Numbered from the stretch's first letter, positions 28,102 through 37,550 are shown. The stretch: 64,000 bases of DNA from Aliivibrio fischeri (GCA_038993745.2 CP160629.1:620001-684000), one strand, 5' to 3'. Made by a program: numbers and translations. Notes: a model not told the origin generated them from the letters alone.

Positions 28102-29460
28102 TTAATCCATAACGATTTTATAGCAAGGCTCGTACTTAGAACCAGGTAACTTCATTCGGCCTTGTTTTACAAAGTCTTGAAGTAAACGATCCATCTTTTT
28201 CATTAAGGCAGGATCACCATGCAGTTTAAATACACCGTGCTTTTCGATCTCTGCAATACCTTCGGCTTTCACATTACCAGATACAATTCCTGAGAATGCT
28301 TGACGTAAGTTGGCAGCTAATGTTTCTTTAGGCTGATTTAAATGTAAATCTAGAGCTGACATCGCTTCATGGGTTGGTTCAAATGGTAATTGGAATTCAG
28401 GCTCAATTTTTAATGCCCAGTTAAAGCTATAAGAGTCATCCGTTGCTTTACGATATTCTTTTACCTTCTTAATACCATGATTAATGAAAACCGCCGCTTT
28501 AGCTGGGTCGCCAATAACAATGTCATAATAATGAGTGGCTTCCTCGCCTAAGGTATCGCGAATAAAGGTATCAATAGAACGGAAATAAGCCTCACTCTCT
28601 TTTGGACCAGTAAGAACGATAGGCATAGGCTGCTGTCTATTCGCAGGGTTCATCATGATCCCTAAGATATAAAGCAACTCTTCTGCCGTTCCTGGGCCTC
28701 CAGGGAAAATAACAATACCATGAGCCATACGTACAAACGCTTCTAAACGTTTTTCAATATCAGGCATAATGATAAGTTCATTTACGATAGGGTTTGGTGG
28801 CTCTGCCGCAATGATTGATGGCTCGGTTAGACCAACAAATCGACTACCGTTATAACGTTGTTTCGCATGACCAATAGCAGCTCCTTTCATTGGGCCTTCC
28901 ATTGCTCCGGGACCACAACCAGTACAAATATTTAATTCACGTAAACCAAGTTCATGGCCGACTTCACGAGTGTATTGATATTCGACAGGATTAATTGAAT
29001 GTCCGCCCCAACATACCACTAAGTTAGGCTCAATACCGGTATGCAAGGCTTTTGCATTACGCAAGATACTAAATACTAAGTTAGTTAGGTGAGTAGCTTT
29101 GGTGAGATTTAGTCGATTGTGATCAGCGATTTGCATGTTTACGTAAACCATGTCACGTAAAACAGAAAACAGATGTTCTTGAATACCTTTAATGATAGTC
29201 CCATCAACGAATGCGTGCTCAGGTGGGTTATTTAATTCAAGTTTAATTCCGCGATCTCGGCGCGTAACAGCAACATCAAATGACTGATATTTATCTAATA
29301 ATTCTTTCGAGCTATCAGTATGACTTCCTGAATTTAATACCGCTAATGTACAGTTTCGATACATACGGTAAAGTTCACTTGAAGCGGTTTTCTTTAACTG
29401 ATCAACTTCTAATTGTGATAGCAAATCCATGCTACCTGCAGGGCTTATATGAGTAATCAT
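28102..29460 (-). CDS. ppnN: Nucleotide 5'-monophosphate nucleosidase PpnN (YgdH)
   Basis: 452 aa, like E. coli PpnN (454). The central LOG-family domain has [30 protein letters not shown] and the motif [20 protein letters not shown]- and C-terminal extensions are typical of the long PpnN form. It hydrolyses purine and pyrimidine nucleoside monophosphates to base and ribose 5-phosphate, and in E. coli is stimulated by (p)ppGpp. Neighbour of xni, as in E. coli. Intact. Confidence 0.93.
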   Translation of the reverse strand: MITHISPAGSMDLLSQLEVDQLKKTASSELYRMYRNCTLAVLNSGSHTDSSKELLDKYQSFDVAVTRRDRGIKLELNNPPEHAFVDGTIIKGIQEHLFSVLRDMVYVNMQIADHNRLNLTKATHLTNLVFSILRNAKALHTGIEPNLVVCWGGHSINPVEYQYTREVGHELGLRELNICTGCGPGAMEGPMKGAAIGHAKQRYNGSRFVGLTEPSIIAAEPPNPIVNELIIMPDIEKRLEAFVRMAHGIVIFPGGPGTAEELLYILGIMMNPANRQQPMPIVLTGPKESEAYFRSIDTFIRDTLGEEATHYYDIVIGDPAKAAVFINHGIKKVKEYRKATDDSYSFNWALKIEPEFQLPFEPTHEAMSALDLHLNQPKETLAANLRQAFSGIVSGNVKAEGIAEIEKHGVFKLHGDPALMKKMDRLLQDFVKQGRMKLPGSKYEPCYKIVMD

Positions 29461-29611
29461 ATTGTGCCTCCCTTGCGTATTTTTATTATTGTTCGAATAA
29501 TAAACTTACACAGCAAAAGAGACTTTTGCTAGGAAAATTGTAAAAAACTGAGAGGGTTATAATGCTATTTGGTATTTAGTTATCAGTAAAAAAACGAAAT
29601 TCTAATGATAA

Positions 29612-31174
29612 CTACGCACTAATGAGTTGCTCAATGCCTTTTGTTTTTTGCTTGTATAACGCTTGTATTGAACGTTCAATAACTTTCTCAGGTATATCAC
29701 TGTTTGTGAACTCTGAGCTGCAAATTGAAACCGTGATTTTTACATGGTTATCTTTGAATTTGAATGGCAGTTTCGCAATCGCCGATTGGATATTGGTTAA
29801 TACCTTCTTTCTTTCATCTTCAGTGGTTTCAGTAAATAAAATTAAAAATTCTTCACCACTAAAGCGAGCAACAAAATCAGTATCTGATACTTGGTTTTCA
29901 ATGGTTTTTGCGATAATGCTAAGCGCTTTATCTCCAGCCAAATGACCGTAATTTTTATTAATGCGTTTGAACTGATCGATGTCGATGATACTAAGCACTA
30001 AAGAGTGTTGATGGCGTACCCAGCGTTTATATTCTAAATCGAGACGTTCGTGCATTGCTGCTCGATTATAAACTTTGGTTAGTGGATCTTTGAAAATTCG
30101 TTGTTGCTGGTTATTAAGCTGACGGCGATACTCTAGAGTTTCTTCATAAAGCGTATTGAGCTTCTTGGTTGCATATTCGTGTCGCTCAATTAATGCTGCT
30201 TCACGCTCTTGCATTGCTTTATTACGTTCAGATAAATCACTCATTTCACTGAGTAGTAGAGCCATTTGAGCTTTATGCTCTTGCATGCTTACTTTACTAT
30301 TTAATAAGTTCTCAGCTTGCTTTACTAGTAGGGAGTATTCTTCATTTAATAGGGATCTTTGTTCTAAATAAGCCTGACTTTTCTCTTGATTTTGTTCACT
30401 TGTTTTTATGATTTGAGCAACTTGTGTATTCATTTCACCAACAAACGCTTGTGATGCTTTACGTTCATTGTTTGTGCCTTCCAATACTAACTTTAAGGTC
30501 TGAAGTGCAAGATCAATTAAAGATACAGCATCGACACCTGTCAGTAGTTTATTACGGATTTCAAGTAAGTCTTTTCCTGAAGTACTGTCAAAATCTAATT
30601 CAGAGATTAAATGTTGTAGTTCATTACTTAATTGTTCTTGGGTATCGACATCAATAATTTCATTGGAATTGATTTCAGATGATAACTGACCTACTGAAAT
30701 GAATTTGATCGCTCGCTCATAGAGTTCAATAAGTCGAACAATACGATGAATGTGTTTACTGCCATCGTGAGAAGGGTGTTGTAATAAGTTACGAAGATCT
30801 CTTTTAAGTCCGGCAGGTAAGCCAATGACTCGTTGTAACGTTTCACCACAATAAGAAATATGATCTTCCATCATTGAATGCTCTTTTTGAACATTCTGCT
30901 TATATCTATTAATTAAGCGTTCAAAAGTAGCAATACGAACCGTAAGGTCTGATGTATTCTCAACTTGTTCAATGCTGGTAGCAAGTTCAACAATCTCTTT
31001 ATCTAGTTCACTATCATGATGTTTACACGCAGCACAAAAACGCAAAATAATACGCTTTAATAGCATTATTTCACGACGTGATTTTAACGTAGTGTCTCGG
31101 TGTGATAGGCGCGTTTGATCTAGCTGTTGCTTAAGCTGGTTTAATTCAGAGGCAACAATGGATACTTCAATCAT
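29612..31174 (-). CDS. Cytoplasmic GGDEF protein (probable diguanylate cyclase)
   Basis: 520 aa with no membrane helices. Residues 1-350 are mostly helical with coiled-coil stretches (such as LLNEEYSLLVKQAENLL), probably for sensing or dimerisation. The C-terminal GGDEF domain starts at KDPLTKVYNRAAMHERL and has IDIDQFKRINKNYGHLAGDKAL. The active-site motif is SGEEF (RFSGEEFLILF), a variant of GGDEF with Ser at position 1, a change still found in active enzymes. No RxxD inhibitory site is seen. It probably makes c-di-GMP. The Fur-like dyad upstream hints at iron control. Confidence 0.85.
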   Translation of the reverse strand: MIEVSIVASELNQLKQQLDQTRLSHRDTTLKSRREIMLLKRIILRFCAACKHHDSELDKEIVELATSIEQVENTSDLTVRIATFERLINRYKQNVQKEHSMMEDHISYCGETLQRVIGLPAGLKRDLRNLLQHPSHDGSKHIHRIVRLIELYERAIKFISVGQLSSEINSNEIIDVDTQEQLSNELQHLISELDFDSTSGKDLLEIRNKLLTGVDAVSLIDLALQTLKLVLEGTNNERKASQAFVGEMNTQVAQIIKTSEQNQEKSQAYLEQRSLLNEEYSLLVKQAENLLNSKVSMQEHKAQMALLLSEMSDLSERNKAMQEREAALIERHEYATKKLNTLYEETLEYRRQLNNQQQRIFKDPLTKVYNRAAMHERLDLEYKRWVRHQHSLVLSIIDIDQFKRINKNYGHLAGDKALSIIAKTIENQVSDTDFVARFSGEEFLILFTETTEDERKKVLTNIQSAIAKLPFKFKDNHVKITVSICSSEFTNSDIPEKVIERSIQALYKQKTKGIEQLISA

Positions 31175-31291
31175 AATAACTTAGGTAAAAACTCACATTG
31201 ATAGATAGCGGTAACCTATAAATAGGTCAATATTTTCATAGTAACAAAGATATTAGTAACTGACTAAAATAAAGTATCAAATTTGTTTAAT

Positions 31292-31306
31292 TGATAATCA
31301 TTACTA
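31292..31306. promoter_or_regulatory. Fur-like box upstream of the GGDEF gene
   Basis: TGATAAT-C-ATTACTA matches the 7-1-7 Fur pattern TGATAAT-N-ATTATCA at 12 of 14 positions. It lies about 120 bp upstream of the GGDEF gene start. Confidence 0.4.
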
Positions 31307-31349
31307 TACCGTTAATGTTAATTTTGTGATGCATTATTCATTTTTGTTG

Positions 31350-32228
31350 CTAATTTCTTGATGTTATTACCTTTATTAAGCCTTGGTTAATCGCTTGTTC
31401 ACAAGCTAAGCGTATATTATTACTTGCAAAACTTGCGGCTGGTGCATTATCTATCGCTCGATAGTTTACCCATTGGCTGCTTGATAGTTCTTCACTCAAA
31501 TGTTGAGCTGCATTAGTTGCCATTAATAGAATATCAATTAATTCTCTATCATTAATTGCAGTGTAGGCCCGTGGTAAAAATGGGTATTCAACCATCCCTA
31601 TATTAACAGTTTTATCAGTTAAAATATTCGAATCGAAATTATTTATCCAACTTTGAACGGTTTCAGCCATTTCTTGAACACTACAGGTTGAGTCCGATTT
31701 ATGCTCGATATAGAGAAAACTGGCATCTGAAAAATGATAAATACGGCTCGGAGAAGTCACTACAGAAGATAAGTAATCCCCAAAGGCTTTTTCAATTGAT
31801 AAGCCTTCTTGGTAGCCATGAGTTAGATATAGCTCTTGTAACATAGGAATATGGAATAGCGTAAATCTCAATCTATCACTTAGTGGTTCATTGATTAATT
31901 CACCTAAATGCCATTGTTCAATATTAGAGCTACTTTGTTGTAGTGATGATGGTAATCTTTCTGTTAGCAGACGTAAGTTACGTAATCCACTGCGAGGGTG
32001 GGTGTAATATTTATTTAGTAACAGATGGAGACGTTTTTTCAAGAAACGATTCACTTGCTGTTTTCTAAATGCATAAATTGAAATGATAGTTAGTAATGCA
32101 ACTAAGAATCCTGCAATCTTTTGAATTTTAAGCGTTTGTAAATGATTTTCTTTTAATTGAGCTTCTAATCCTTGGTAATGCAGAGATTGTTCAATAATGC
32201 TTTTTTTGTTGTCTAAATACTTCTTCAT
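31350..32228 (-). CDS. C-terminal half of split TPR protein: membrane helix plus degenerate GGDEF
   Basis: 292 aa as an independent ORF, but its ATG at 32228 has no ribosome site and lies inside the preceding ORF in another frame. It starts with coiled coil (YQGLEAQLKENHLQTL), one membrane helix (IAGFLVALLTIISIYAF), then a degenerate GGDEF domain: THPRSGLRNLRLL stands for the usual DxLTGLxNRR, and the catalytic motif is replaced by HFSDASFLYI. It is very likely the continuation of the TPR ORF upstream, joined by a one-base frameshift at an A-run. As drawn it cannot make c-di-GMP. Confidence 0.7.
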   Translation of the reverse strand: MKKYLDNKKSIIEQSLHYQGLEAQLKENHLQTLKIQKIAGFLVALLTIISIYAFRKQQVNRFLKKRLHLLLNKYYTHPRSGLRNLRLLTERLPSSLQQSSSNIEQWHLGELINEPLSDRLRFTLFHIPMLQELYLTHGYQEGLSIEKAFGDYLSSVVTSPSRIYHFSDASFLYIEHKSDSTCSVQEMAETVQSWINNFDSNILTDKTVNIGMVEYPFLPRAYTAINDRELIDILLMATNAAQHLSEELSSSQWVNYRAIDNAPAASFASNNIRLACEQAINQGLIKVITSRN

Positions 32229-33570
32229 TGATTTCGTTTTGAACCGCTTGAATAGACGAGTTCAGTGTTTCGTATTCACGCTGGGCTTTTAATGCCGCTT
32301 CAAATAATCCCATTTTTTCATAGGTTTCAGAAAGCAATTTTTGAGACTGTAATTTGAGCGGTTTATCATTGTCTTTTTTGCTATACACAATCGCGGTCTG
32401 AATATCATTAATAGCCAGATCCGGTTTATTGTTTATTAGGTTAAGTTTTGCTTGTAGAAGAGCCGCTCTTGCTTTCTGCTTTGGTAGTTTTACGTATTCA
32501 TTAAGGTTGTTGGCTTGTTTTAAGTAATGCTCACTTAATGCGTAGTTGTAGAGTAAGAAATAAGTGTTTGCGATATCTAATCGTAATGAGATTAATTTAT
32601 TAACGTTATTTTTTTCTTTCTCTTGATCCAGAGCGTTAAAGTACTGCACTAACGCTAAGTTGAATCGACCTTGTTTAAGGTGTATCTGAGCGATTAAGGT
32701 TAAAACGTTAGATAGTTGTTCGCTGTTATTGTAACGGCCGTAAAATTCAGCTGATTGCGAGGCGTGTTCAAGCGCTTTATCCAGTACTTTTCTTTGGAAA
32801 AAAAGCTCACCTAATAAGAAGTTAGCTCTAGCTAGTTGACCACTTTGATCCGCTTCAATTGATTGCCAGTAAGCACTTAATAATTCTGTTAATGCTTGAT
32901 CAAATTGTTTGTTCTTTAAAAAGTGTCGACCATAAGAAATATGATAGAAAATGAGGCTGCTTGGATCTTTTAGTTTTGCCCCATGAGTCATTGCTTGTTT
33001 GTAATATTGTTGTGCTTTGCTGTTATTTCCTTGCTCAGACTCAACTTCAGCATGAATTAACGCAAAACCAAAATACAGTTTGTCGTGAATGCCAATAGTA
33101 TTGCCTGTTTCAAGTAACTCTTGCTCAATAATGGCTAAAATACTATTTGTTTCATCTACATCTTTGGTTAAATTCCACCATAAATAAGCATAGATTAATT
33201 TAGATTCTAAATAGCCTGACTTTAATTGAAAGTCTTTAGCTAGAGATATCGCTTCTTTGATGGCTTCAATCGCTTCTCTATTTTTATTTAATCTTTTATT
33301 AGCGAGTGCTTTGATTTGAAATGCTTCAACAGTACTTATTGGCGTTCTGATGGTACGTTCAGAATCATTGTTAATTGGAATTTGATTGGGATTTTGACCT
33401 GGCGAGATTTGTCTTTGCTCAAGATACTGGTTAACGATTCTAAGTGATTGCGCAGGTTTGGTATCTAAAAGTTGGTAAGCATCATTCAGAATTGGGGCTG
33501 AGAAAAATTTAGCCCATGCAGAAAGTGGGAAAAACACAAAAATAAAAAGAAGACATTGACGGAAAGACAT
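32191..33570 (-). CDS. N-terminal half of split TPR signalling protein
   Basis: 459 aa from MSFRQCLLFIFVFFPLSAWA at 33570, a clear signal peptide cut after SAWA; the longer frame to 33597 adds nine residues. The periplasmic part has about eight TPR-like repeats (for example RANFLLGELFFQRKVLDKALEHASQS and NVLTLIAQIHLKQGRFNLALVQYFNAL). The frame ends with EVFRQQKKHY and a stop. Removing one A from the AAAAAAA run at 32204-32210 would give EVFRQQKSIIEQ and continue into the downstream membrane-helix and degenerate GGDEF portion, the common TPR-coil-TM-GGDEF architecture. Ligand unknown. Confidence 0.75.
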   Translation of the reverse strand: MSFRQCLLFIFVFFPLSAWAKFFSAPILNDAYQLLDTKPAQSLRIVNQYLEQRQISPGQNPNQIPINNDSERTIRTPISTVEAFQIKALANKRLNKNREAIEAIKEAISLAKDFQLKSGYLESKLIYAYLWWNLTKDVDETNSILAIIEQELLETGNTIGIHDKLYFGFALIHAEVESEQGNNSKAQQYYKQAMTHGAKLKDPSSLIFYHISYGRHFLKNKQFDQALTELLSAYWQSIEADQSGQLARANFLLGELFFQRKVLDKALEHASQSAEFYGRYNNSEQLSNVLTLIAQIHLKQGRFNLALVQYFNALDQEKEKNNVNKLISLRLDIANTYFLLYNYALSEHYLKQANNLNEYVKLPKQKARAALLQAKLNLINNKPDLAINDIQTAIVYSKKDNDKPLKLQSQKLLSETYEKMGLFEAALKAQREYETLNSSIQAVQNEINEEVFRQQKKHY

Positions 33571-33620
33571 GTAAAGGATCCACAAAAAAACAACCATTAC
33601 ATACTATCGTTGTGAGGGGA

Positions 33621-33653
33621 TTTGTCTACAAAGAAACGTTCTTTGTAGACAAA
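33621..33653. terminator. Long hairpin between queF and the TPR gene
   Basis: TTTGTCTACAAAGAA and its perfect complement TTCTTTGTAGACAAA (15-bp stem, 3-nt loop). No strong T-run on the minus strand; likely the queF terminator, though a processing or protein site is possible. Confidence 0.6.
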
Positions 33654-33668
33654 ATTAATCAAAATGTC

Positions 33669-34514
33669 TTACTGGCGAGCTAAACGTAAATTGTCTTTAG
33701 GTGCCAATAGGTGCGAGCTACGGAATGGATTTATATCAAGACCACCGCGTCGCGTATAACGAGCAAATACAGTTAATGATTCTGGTGCGCAATATTTCAT
33801 AATATCCGTGTAAATTCGTTCTACACATTGTTCATGAAACTCATTATGTTGACGGAAAGAGATTAAATAGCGTAGTAGCTTCTCACGATCAATTTTTTTG
33901 CCTTTGTATTGAATTTCAACACTGCCCCAATCGGGTTGGTTTGTAATTAAGCAGTTAGATTTCAATAAATGACTGTGCAGTGTTTCTTCAATACAGACAT
34001 CAGATGTACTTGACTCTAAATAAGCAGCATTGAACTCGTAATCATCAATAATAATATCTTGATCATCAATGCATTCACCTTGCATATCGACAATTGGCTG
34101 TTGTGAATATCGTTGTACAGGGAATACATCTACTTTTACGGTTTCACCTGCACATGCACTTAAATCTTTTACCAATGTCTCTTTTACTTCATCCCATGAG
34201 GTGAATTTTGTTTGGTTAAAACTGTTTAGATAAAGCTTAAACGATTTTGATTCAACAAGGTTTGGGCTTGTTGCAGGTAGTGCGACTTCACCAACAGCCA
34301 CTTGTGGTAAACCATTTTGATTTAGCCACGACAGTTCATATAGCGTCCACACATCACAACCTACAAAAGGAAGTTCATCACCTAGTGCAAGATCATCACG
34401 ATTAAGACTTCGAGGAACCGCTTGTAGTAATTCAGGTTCGTAAGTGTGTTTGTATTCTGTTTTTTGTCCAAGGGTCAGTGATTTTAGCTCATCTGCATTG
34501 GTGTATTTAGTCAT
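33669..34514 (-). CDS. queF: NADPH-dependent preQ0 reductase QueF
   Basis: 281 aa, the bimodular (YqcD-type) QueF. It reduces 7-cyano-7-deazaguanine to preQ1 for queuosine in tRNA. Marks: [15 protein letters not shown] at the start, [15 protein letters not shown] for the QueF motif, and the catalytic Cys in [18 protein letters not shown]. Divergent from syd with a short spacer, as in E. coli. Length matches E. coli QueF (282). Confidence 0.95.
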   Translation of the reverse strand: MTKYTNADELKSLTLGQKTEYKHTYEPELLQAVPRSLNRDDLALGDELPFVGCDVWTLYELSWLNQNGLPQVAVGEVALPATSPNLVESKSFKLYLNSFNQTKFTSWDEVKETLVKDLSACAGETVKVDVFPVQRYSQQPIVDMQGECIDDQDIIIDDYEFNAAYLESSTSDVCIEETLHSHLLKSNCLITNQPDWGSVEIQYKGKKIDREKLLRYLISFRQHNEFHEQCVERIYTDIMKYCAPESLTVFARYTRRGGLDINPFRSSHLLAPKDNLRLARQ

Positions 34515-34618
34515 ATTGAAAATACCAAAAGTAGATTAGAATAAGGCGTACTAAGTAGACAGCCTTTCGTTTAATATTGGATAGTTTACTTGAAATTTTA
34601 TCTTATGAGGAGAATCGA

Positions 34619-35170
34619 ATGCCACTTTCGGTAGAGCAAGCGCTTGCTAACTTTAGCCAACGTTATGTAGAAGCATGGAAAGCACAACATGATTGCTTGC
34701 CAATTAATGAAGAGTTAGTGGGATTAGCTTCTCCTTGTATTGAAGAAACGCGAGATTTAGAAATATCTTGGCAACCTATTGTTAGAGATGAAGCGATTCG
34801 TTTGCATAATATTGAGCAAGGAATTGAACTGGATCTTCATGACGACTTCCATGCATTTTATGGCACTCAATATAGTGCGGATATGACAGCCAAGTTTGAA
34901 GATATGAATATCGAACTTCTTCAAGTGTGGAGTGATGAGGATCTGGAGCGTTTGCAAGGCAATATGCTAGGCCATTTAGTCATGCAGCGTCGTCTGAAAC
35001 TAGTACCGACTTTATTTGTTGCTGTTACAGATGATGAAATGGAAGTCGTTTCTATTTGTAATCAATCTGGTGAAGTGATTTTAGATCGCGTTGGTACTAA
35101 AAATAGAACAGTATTAGCGGAGAATATGGCTGAGTTTTTAAATAAACTAGAGCCGGTTATTGCTGCATAG
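34619..35170 (+). CDS. syd: Syd, SecY-interacting protein
   Basis: 183 aa from the ATG at 34619 (GAGGAG just upstream); a longer frame from 34577 is not conserved. It matches Syd: YVEAWKAQHDCLPINEEL, FYGTQYSADM, LLQVWSDEDLERLQGNMLGHLVMQRRLKL. Syd binds SecY on the cytoplasmic face and is proposed to check for badly assembled translocons. Neighbours queF (divergent) match E. coli. A good terminator follows. Confidence 0.93.
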   Translation: MPLSVEQALANFSQRYVEAWKAQHDCLPINEELVGLASPCIEETRDLEISWQPIVRDEAIRLHNIEQGIELDLHDDFHAFYGTQYSADMTAKFEDMNIELLQVWSDEDLERLQGNMLGHLVMQRRLKLVPTLFVAVTDDEMEVVSICNQSGEVILDRVGTKNRTVLAENMAEFLNKLEPVIAA

Positions 35171-35192
35171 TTAATTGGTAAATGATTAAATC

Positions 35193-35226
35193 AATTCCGG
35201 TGTAATTACATCGGAATTTTTATTTT
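35193..35226 (+). terminator. syd terminator
   Basis: AATTCCGGTGTA / TACATCGGAATT stem (one G-T pair), followed by TTTTATTTTT. Confidence 0.85.
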
Positions 35227-35251
35227 TAAAGTGGTTAGGAAAAGAGCGTTA

Positions 35252-36025
35252 ATGTTTGTTACTGAGTTAGATTTTGAAGTGTATTGTGATACTTCGATGG
35301 CAGCGGTAGAAAAGGCAATAAATTATTGTTTAGATTGCCTACGTTACAATGGACAAGTTATTGGGCGTGAACTGCCAGTTGTGATGAAAGGAACAAACTT
35401 TGTTGCTCGTGTTGTTTGTCCTGAAGTAGATTCATTACATCCAGACAATCACAGTCCACAAGTGAAATTAGCTTTTAAACAACTGAGTGAATTTGGATTA
35501 TTACAACCTAAGGTTAAAGTGGTTGGCCAAGACATGAATTCAGATCCTAGTGATGAGAGTGAAACCGTTAGTTGGCAAATACTTTATACTAGCCATTTAC
35601 ATACCTGCTCGCCAATTCGACATGGCGAAACATTCCAGCCTATTCCATTATATCGTTTACCTGCGGTGGCTAATGGTGACCAAAAGCAGCTTATTAAATG
35701 GCAAGAAGATTGGAGTGCATGTGATCAATTACAGATGAATGGCTCTGTTGTTGAACATCCTTCATTACATGAGATAAGTTCAAGCAAAAGTCATCTATTT
35801 AAGCGTGGTTGGGATTTGTGTCGTCGTATGGCGGTGGTAAGTGGTATTCCAACGTATCTATACATTTATCGTGTGGCTGGCGAGAGTAAAGAGAAAGAGC
35901 AAGCACGTCGTTGTCCAGTGTGTGATGGGGATTGGGCTTTAAAAGAACCGCTTCATGAGGTATTTGATTTCAAATGTGATGAGTGCTTACTTGTAAGTAA
36001 TTTATCTTGGGACTTTAAAGACTAA
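35252..36025 (+). CDS. DUF2310 zinc-ribbon protein
   Basis: 257 aa from the ATG at 35252 (AGGAAAAG upstream). The N-terminal two thirds are unassigned (MFVTELDFEVYCDTSM). The C-terminus carries a zinc ribbon with two CxxC pairs: RRCPVCDGDW and FKCDECLL. It resembles the DUF2310 Zn-ribbon family found in Vibrio, Shewanella and relatives. Function unknown; a nucleic-acid or protein-binding role is only a guess. It follows syd but has its own hairpin on both sides. Confidence 0.7.
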   Translation: MFVTELDFEVYCDTSMAAVEKAINYCLDCLRYNGQVIGRELPVVMKGTNFVARVVCPEVDSLHPDNHSPQVKLAFKQLSEFGLLQPKVKVVGQDMNSDPSDESETVSWQILYTSHLHTCSPIRHGETFQPIPLYRLPAVANGDQKQLIKWQEDWSACDQLQMNGSVVEHPSLHEISSSKSHLFKRGWDLCRRMAVVSGIPTYLYIYRVAGESKEKEQARRCPVCDGDWALKEPLHEVFDFKCDECLLVSNLSWDFKD

Positions 36026-36037
36026 GTTCGGTTGAAT

Positions 36038-36070
36038 AAAAATGGGAGCCTAAAAATGCTCCCATTTTTT
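36038..36070. terminator. Bidirectional terminator, DUF2310 gene / yaiI-like gene
   Basis: AAAAATGGGAGC / GCTCCCATTTTT, a 12-bp stem between two convergent genes with T-runs both ways. Confidence 0.88.
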
Positions 36071-36518
36071 ATATCTTAGCTTTGGCTAAAATACGATCAA
36101 GCTGGTTTGCAAACTCTCTACGTTCTGTCTGAGAAAGAGGGGCTGGACCACCAGTTTGAATGCCACTGGCACGCATTGTATCCATAAAATCACGGATATT
36201 TAATCGAGCTTTAATCGTCGCTTCTGTATATAGCTCACCACGAGGGTTGAGCACTTGTACTTTCTTTTCAATGAGCTCTGCAGCTAATGGGATATCGGCG
36301 CTGATCACCAAATCGCCTGCTTCAGAGCGTTTTACGATTTCATCATCAGCAACATCAAATCCCGCCTCTACCTGCATAGAACGAATATTGGCTGCACTTG
36401 GTACAGGAATATAATGGTTAGCCACTAAAGTTAATTGAATTCCAGTTCGAGTTGCAGCACGAAATAGCACTTCTTTTACCACTTTTGGACATGCGTCAGC
36501 ATCTACCCAAATTTGCAT
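36069..36518 (-). CDS. YaiI/YqxD-family protein (UPF0178, DUF188)
   Basis: 149 aa. Family marks: [22 protein letters not shown] at the start, [22 protein letters not shown] (here [18 protein letters not shown]) and [27 protein letters not shown] end. The fold resembles a PIN-like nuclease with conserved acidic residues, but no activity is established. Its ATG overlaps the stop codon of the upstream 89-aa gene by one base (TAATG), a sign of translational coupling. Confidence 0.87.
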   Translation of the reverse strand: MQIWVDADACPKVVKEVLFRAATRTGIQLTLVANHYIPVPSAANIRSMQVEAGFDVADDEIVKRSEAGDLVISADIPLAAELIEKKVQVLNPRGELYTEATIKARLNIRDFMDTMRASGIQTGGPAPLSQTERREFANQLDRILAKAKI

Positions 36519-36787
36519 TATTTATTCTCCAAAGCAATCAAGCGTTCTGTTAGCTCTTTTACTTGTTCTTCAAGTTGAGCAATACGTTCGTCTGCGGTTA
36601 ATGAGGTTTCTCGAACTTCTATTTTGGGTACATGGGAAGTCGATTTAAAAGATTTTACCGCAGCAATAATCGCGGGCATTGGTATTTGGGTCGTTAAACG
36701 AGCTCGCACTAGCGCTGTTGTTGGTTTTTTACCTTCATTGGTTAAATCTTGTAGGACTTTTTGCAGTTCATCCGTTACGTTTTTCAT
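36518..36787 (-). CDS. Small KfrA-like N-terminal domain protein
   Basis: 89 aa. An N-terminal helical segment ([26 protein letters not shown]) resembles the DNA-binding N-terminus of KfrA-type plasmid proteins, then a short C-terminal coiled coil ([25 protein letters not shown]). I know of no characterised orthologue, and the resemblance is weak. It is first in a two-gene operon with the DUF188 gene (stop and start overlap). DNA binding is inferred only. Confidence 0.65.
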   Translation of the reverse strand: MKNVTDELQKVLQDLTNEGKKPTTALVRARLTTQIPMPAIIAAVKSFKSTSHVPKIEVRETSLTADERIAQLEEQVKELTERLIALENK

Positions 36788-37104
36788 TGTGACTTCCTAT
36801 ATTTCAGCTTTGCTTATAATAACGAATTCTATATACCGATCCAAATAAGTATTATTCTTTCTTAAAACTACAAAAGTGTGATCAAGATCGGTTTCTGTTT
36901 TCCTTTGTAAGCTGATAAAAGTGGAAAAAACGGAATAGGCTTGTGCGAGATCTCTCACGAAAGAGGTAAGAAATATCGTTTCTTTCATCATAAATATTGA
37001 TGTGTTTTGTTTTAACTTATTGTTAATTAGGTATTTTTGTTTTTTTTAAATCGATTGGGATAAAAATAAAGATAAAAAATATGCTGCTAGACTATTGTTC
37101 AAAA
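36788..37104. other. A/T-rich spacer upstream of csrB, no gene
   Basis: 317 bp with no convincing ORF. It includes an imperfect dyad TGTGCGAGATCTCTCACG at 36942-36959 and long T/A tracts near 37035. No GacA/VarA-type TGTAAG-N6-CTTACA dyad is complete; only a TGTAAG half at about 36906. The csrB promoter must lie in the last part. Confidence 0.4.
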
Positions 37105-37550
37105 AAGTCAAAAGCGTAATCTTATTGGTGTCGGAAGGATACTGACACGGAACAGGAACTAACCAAGGATTTGGTAAGCTTCAGGATGAAGCATTCGGTT
37201 ATTTAGGATGAATAATCGGCAAGGAAAGCAAAGGACATTGAACGGACGCAATAGTAACTAGGATGGTTGCTACTAAGGAAGACAATGGATACCTCTAGGA
37301 TAGAGGAAGGACTGAACATCAGGATGATGTAAGGGACACCGCTCACGGAACAAGTGAAGAGAGTTAACGACGGACTGTTAACGGATCAGGATAAGATCAA
37401 GGACACCGCTAGGACGGCGACGAACGGAATAAGCTGAAGGAATCAGCATACTATCATGGATTTGATGCATGGAGCACCACTTAGTAGCCGGACTGCTGCG
37501 AGTAGAGTTATAACCCCATTAAGCGAGAGCTTGGTGGGGTTTTTCTTTTT
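37105..37550 (+). ncRNA. csrB: CsrB-type small RNA (sequesters CsrA)
   Basis: There is no ORF, yet the stretch is packed with GGA motifs: by hand I count about 29 between 37132 and 37491, many as AGGA or ACGGA in hairpin loops such as GTTAACG-A-CGGA-C-TGTTAACG and TCCTCA-like arms. It ends in a strong terminator. This is the signature of CsrB/CsrC RNAs, which bind many CsrA dimers and relieve CsrA repression. Vibrio species have two or three copies under VarA/GacA control. The 5' end is an estimate; a TAGACT-like -10 lies at 37088-37093 with no good -35, as expected for an activator-dependent promoter. Confidence 0.88.
37512..37550 (+). terminator. csrB terminator
   Basis: AACCCCATTAAGC / GCTTGGTGGGGTT (13-bp stem with G-T pairs, GAGA loop), then TTTTCTTTTT. 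Confidence 0.9.

Noticed and set aside
32191..32228. Programmed -1 frameshift at A-AAA-AAG in the TPR gene
   Set aside because: The heptamer is in the right phase for -1, but the downstream protein lies in the +1 frame, so -1 slippage would not produce it.
36869..36890. CRP site (GTGTGATCAAGATCGG) upstream of csrB
   Set aside because: Left half fits but the right half TCGGT does not; too weak to annotate.
36900..36925. GacA/VarA box (TGTAAG-N6-CTTACA) before csrB
   Set aside because: Only the left half TGTAAG is present; the right half is missing.
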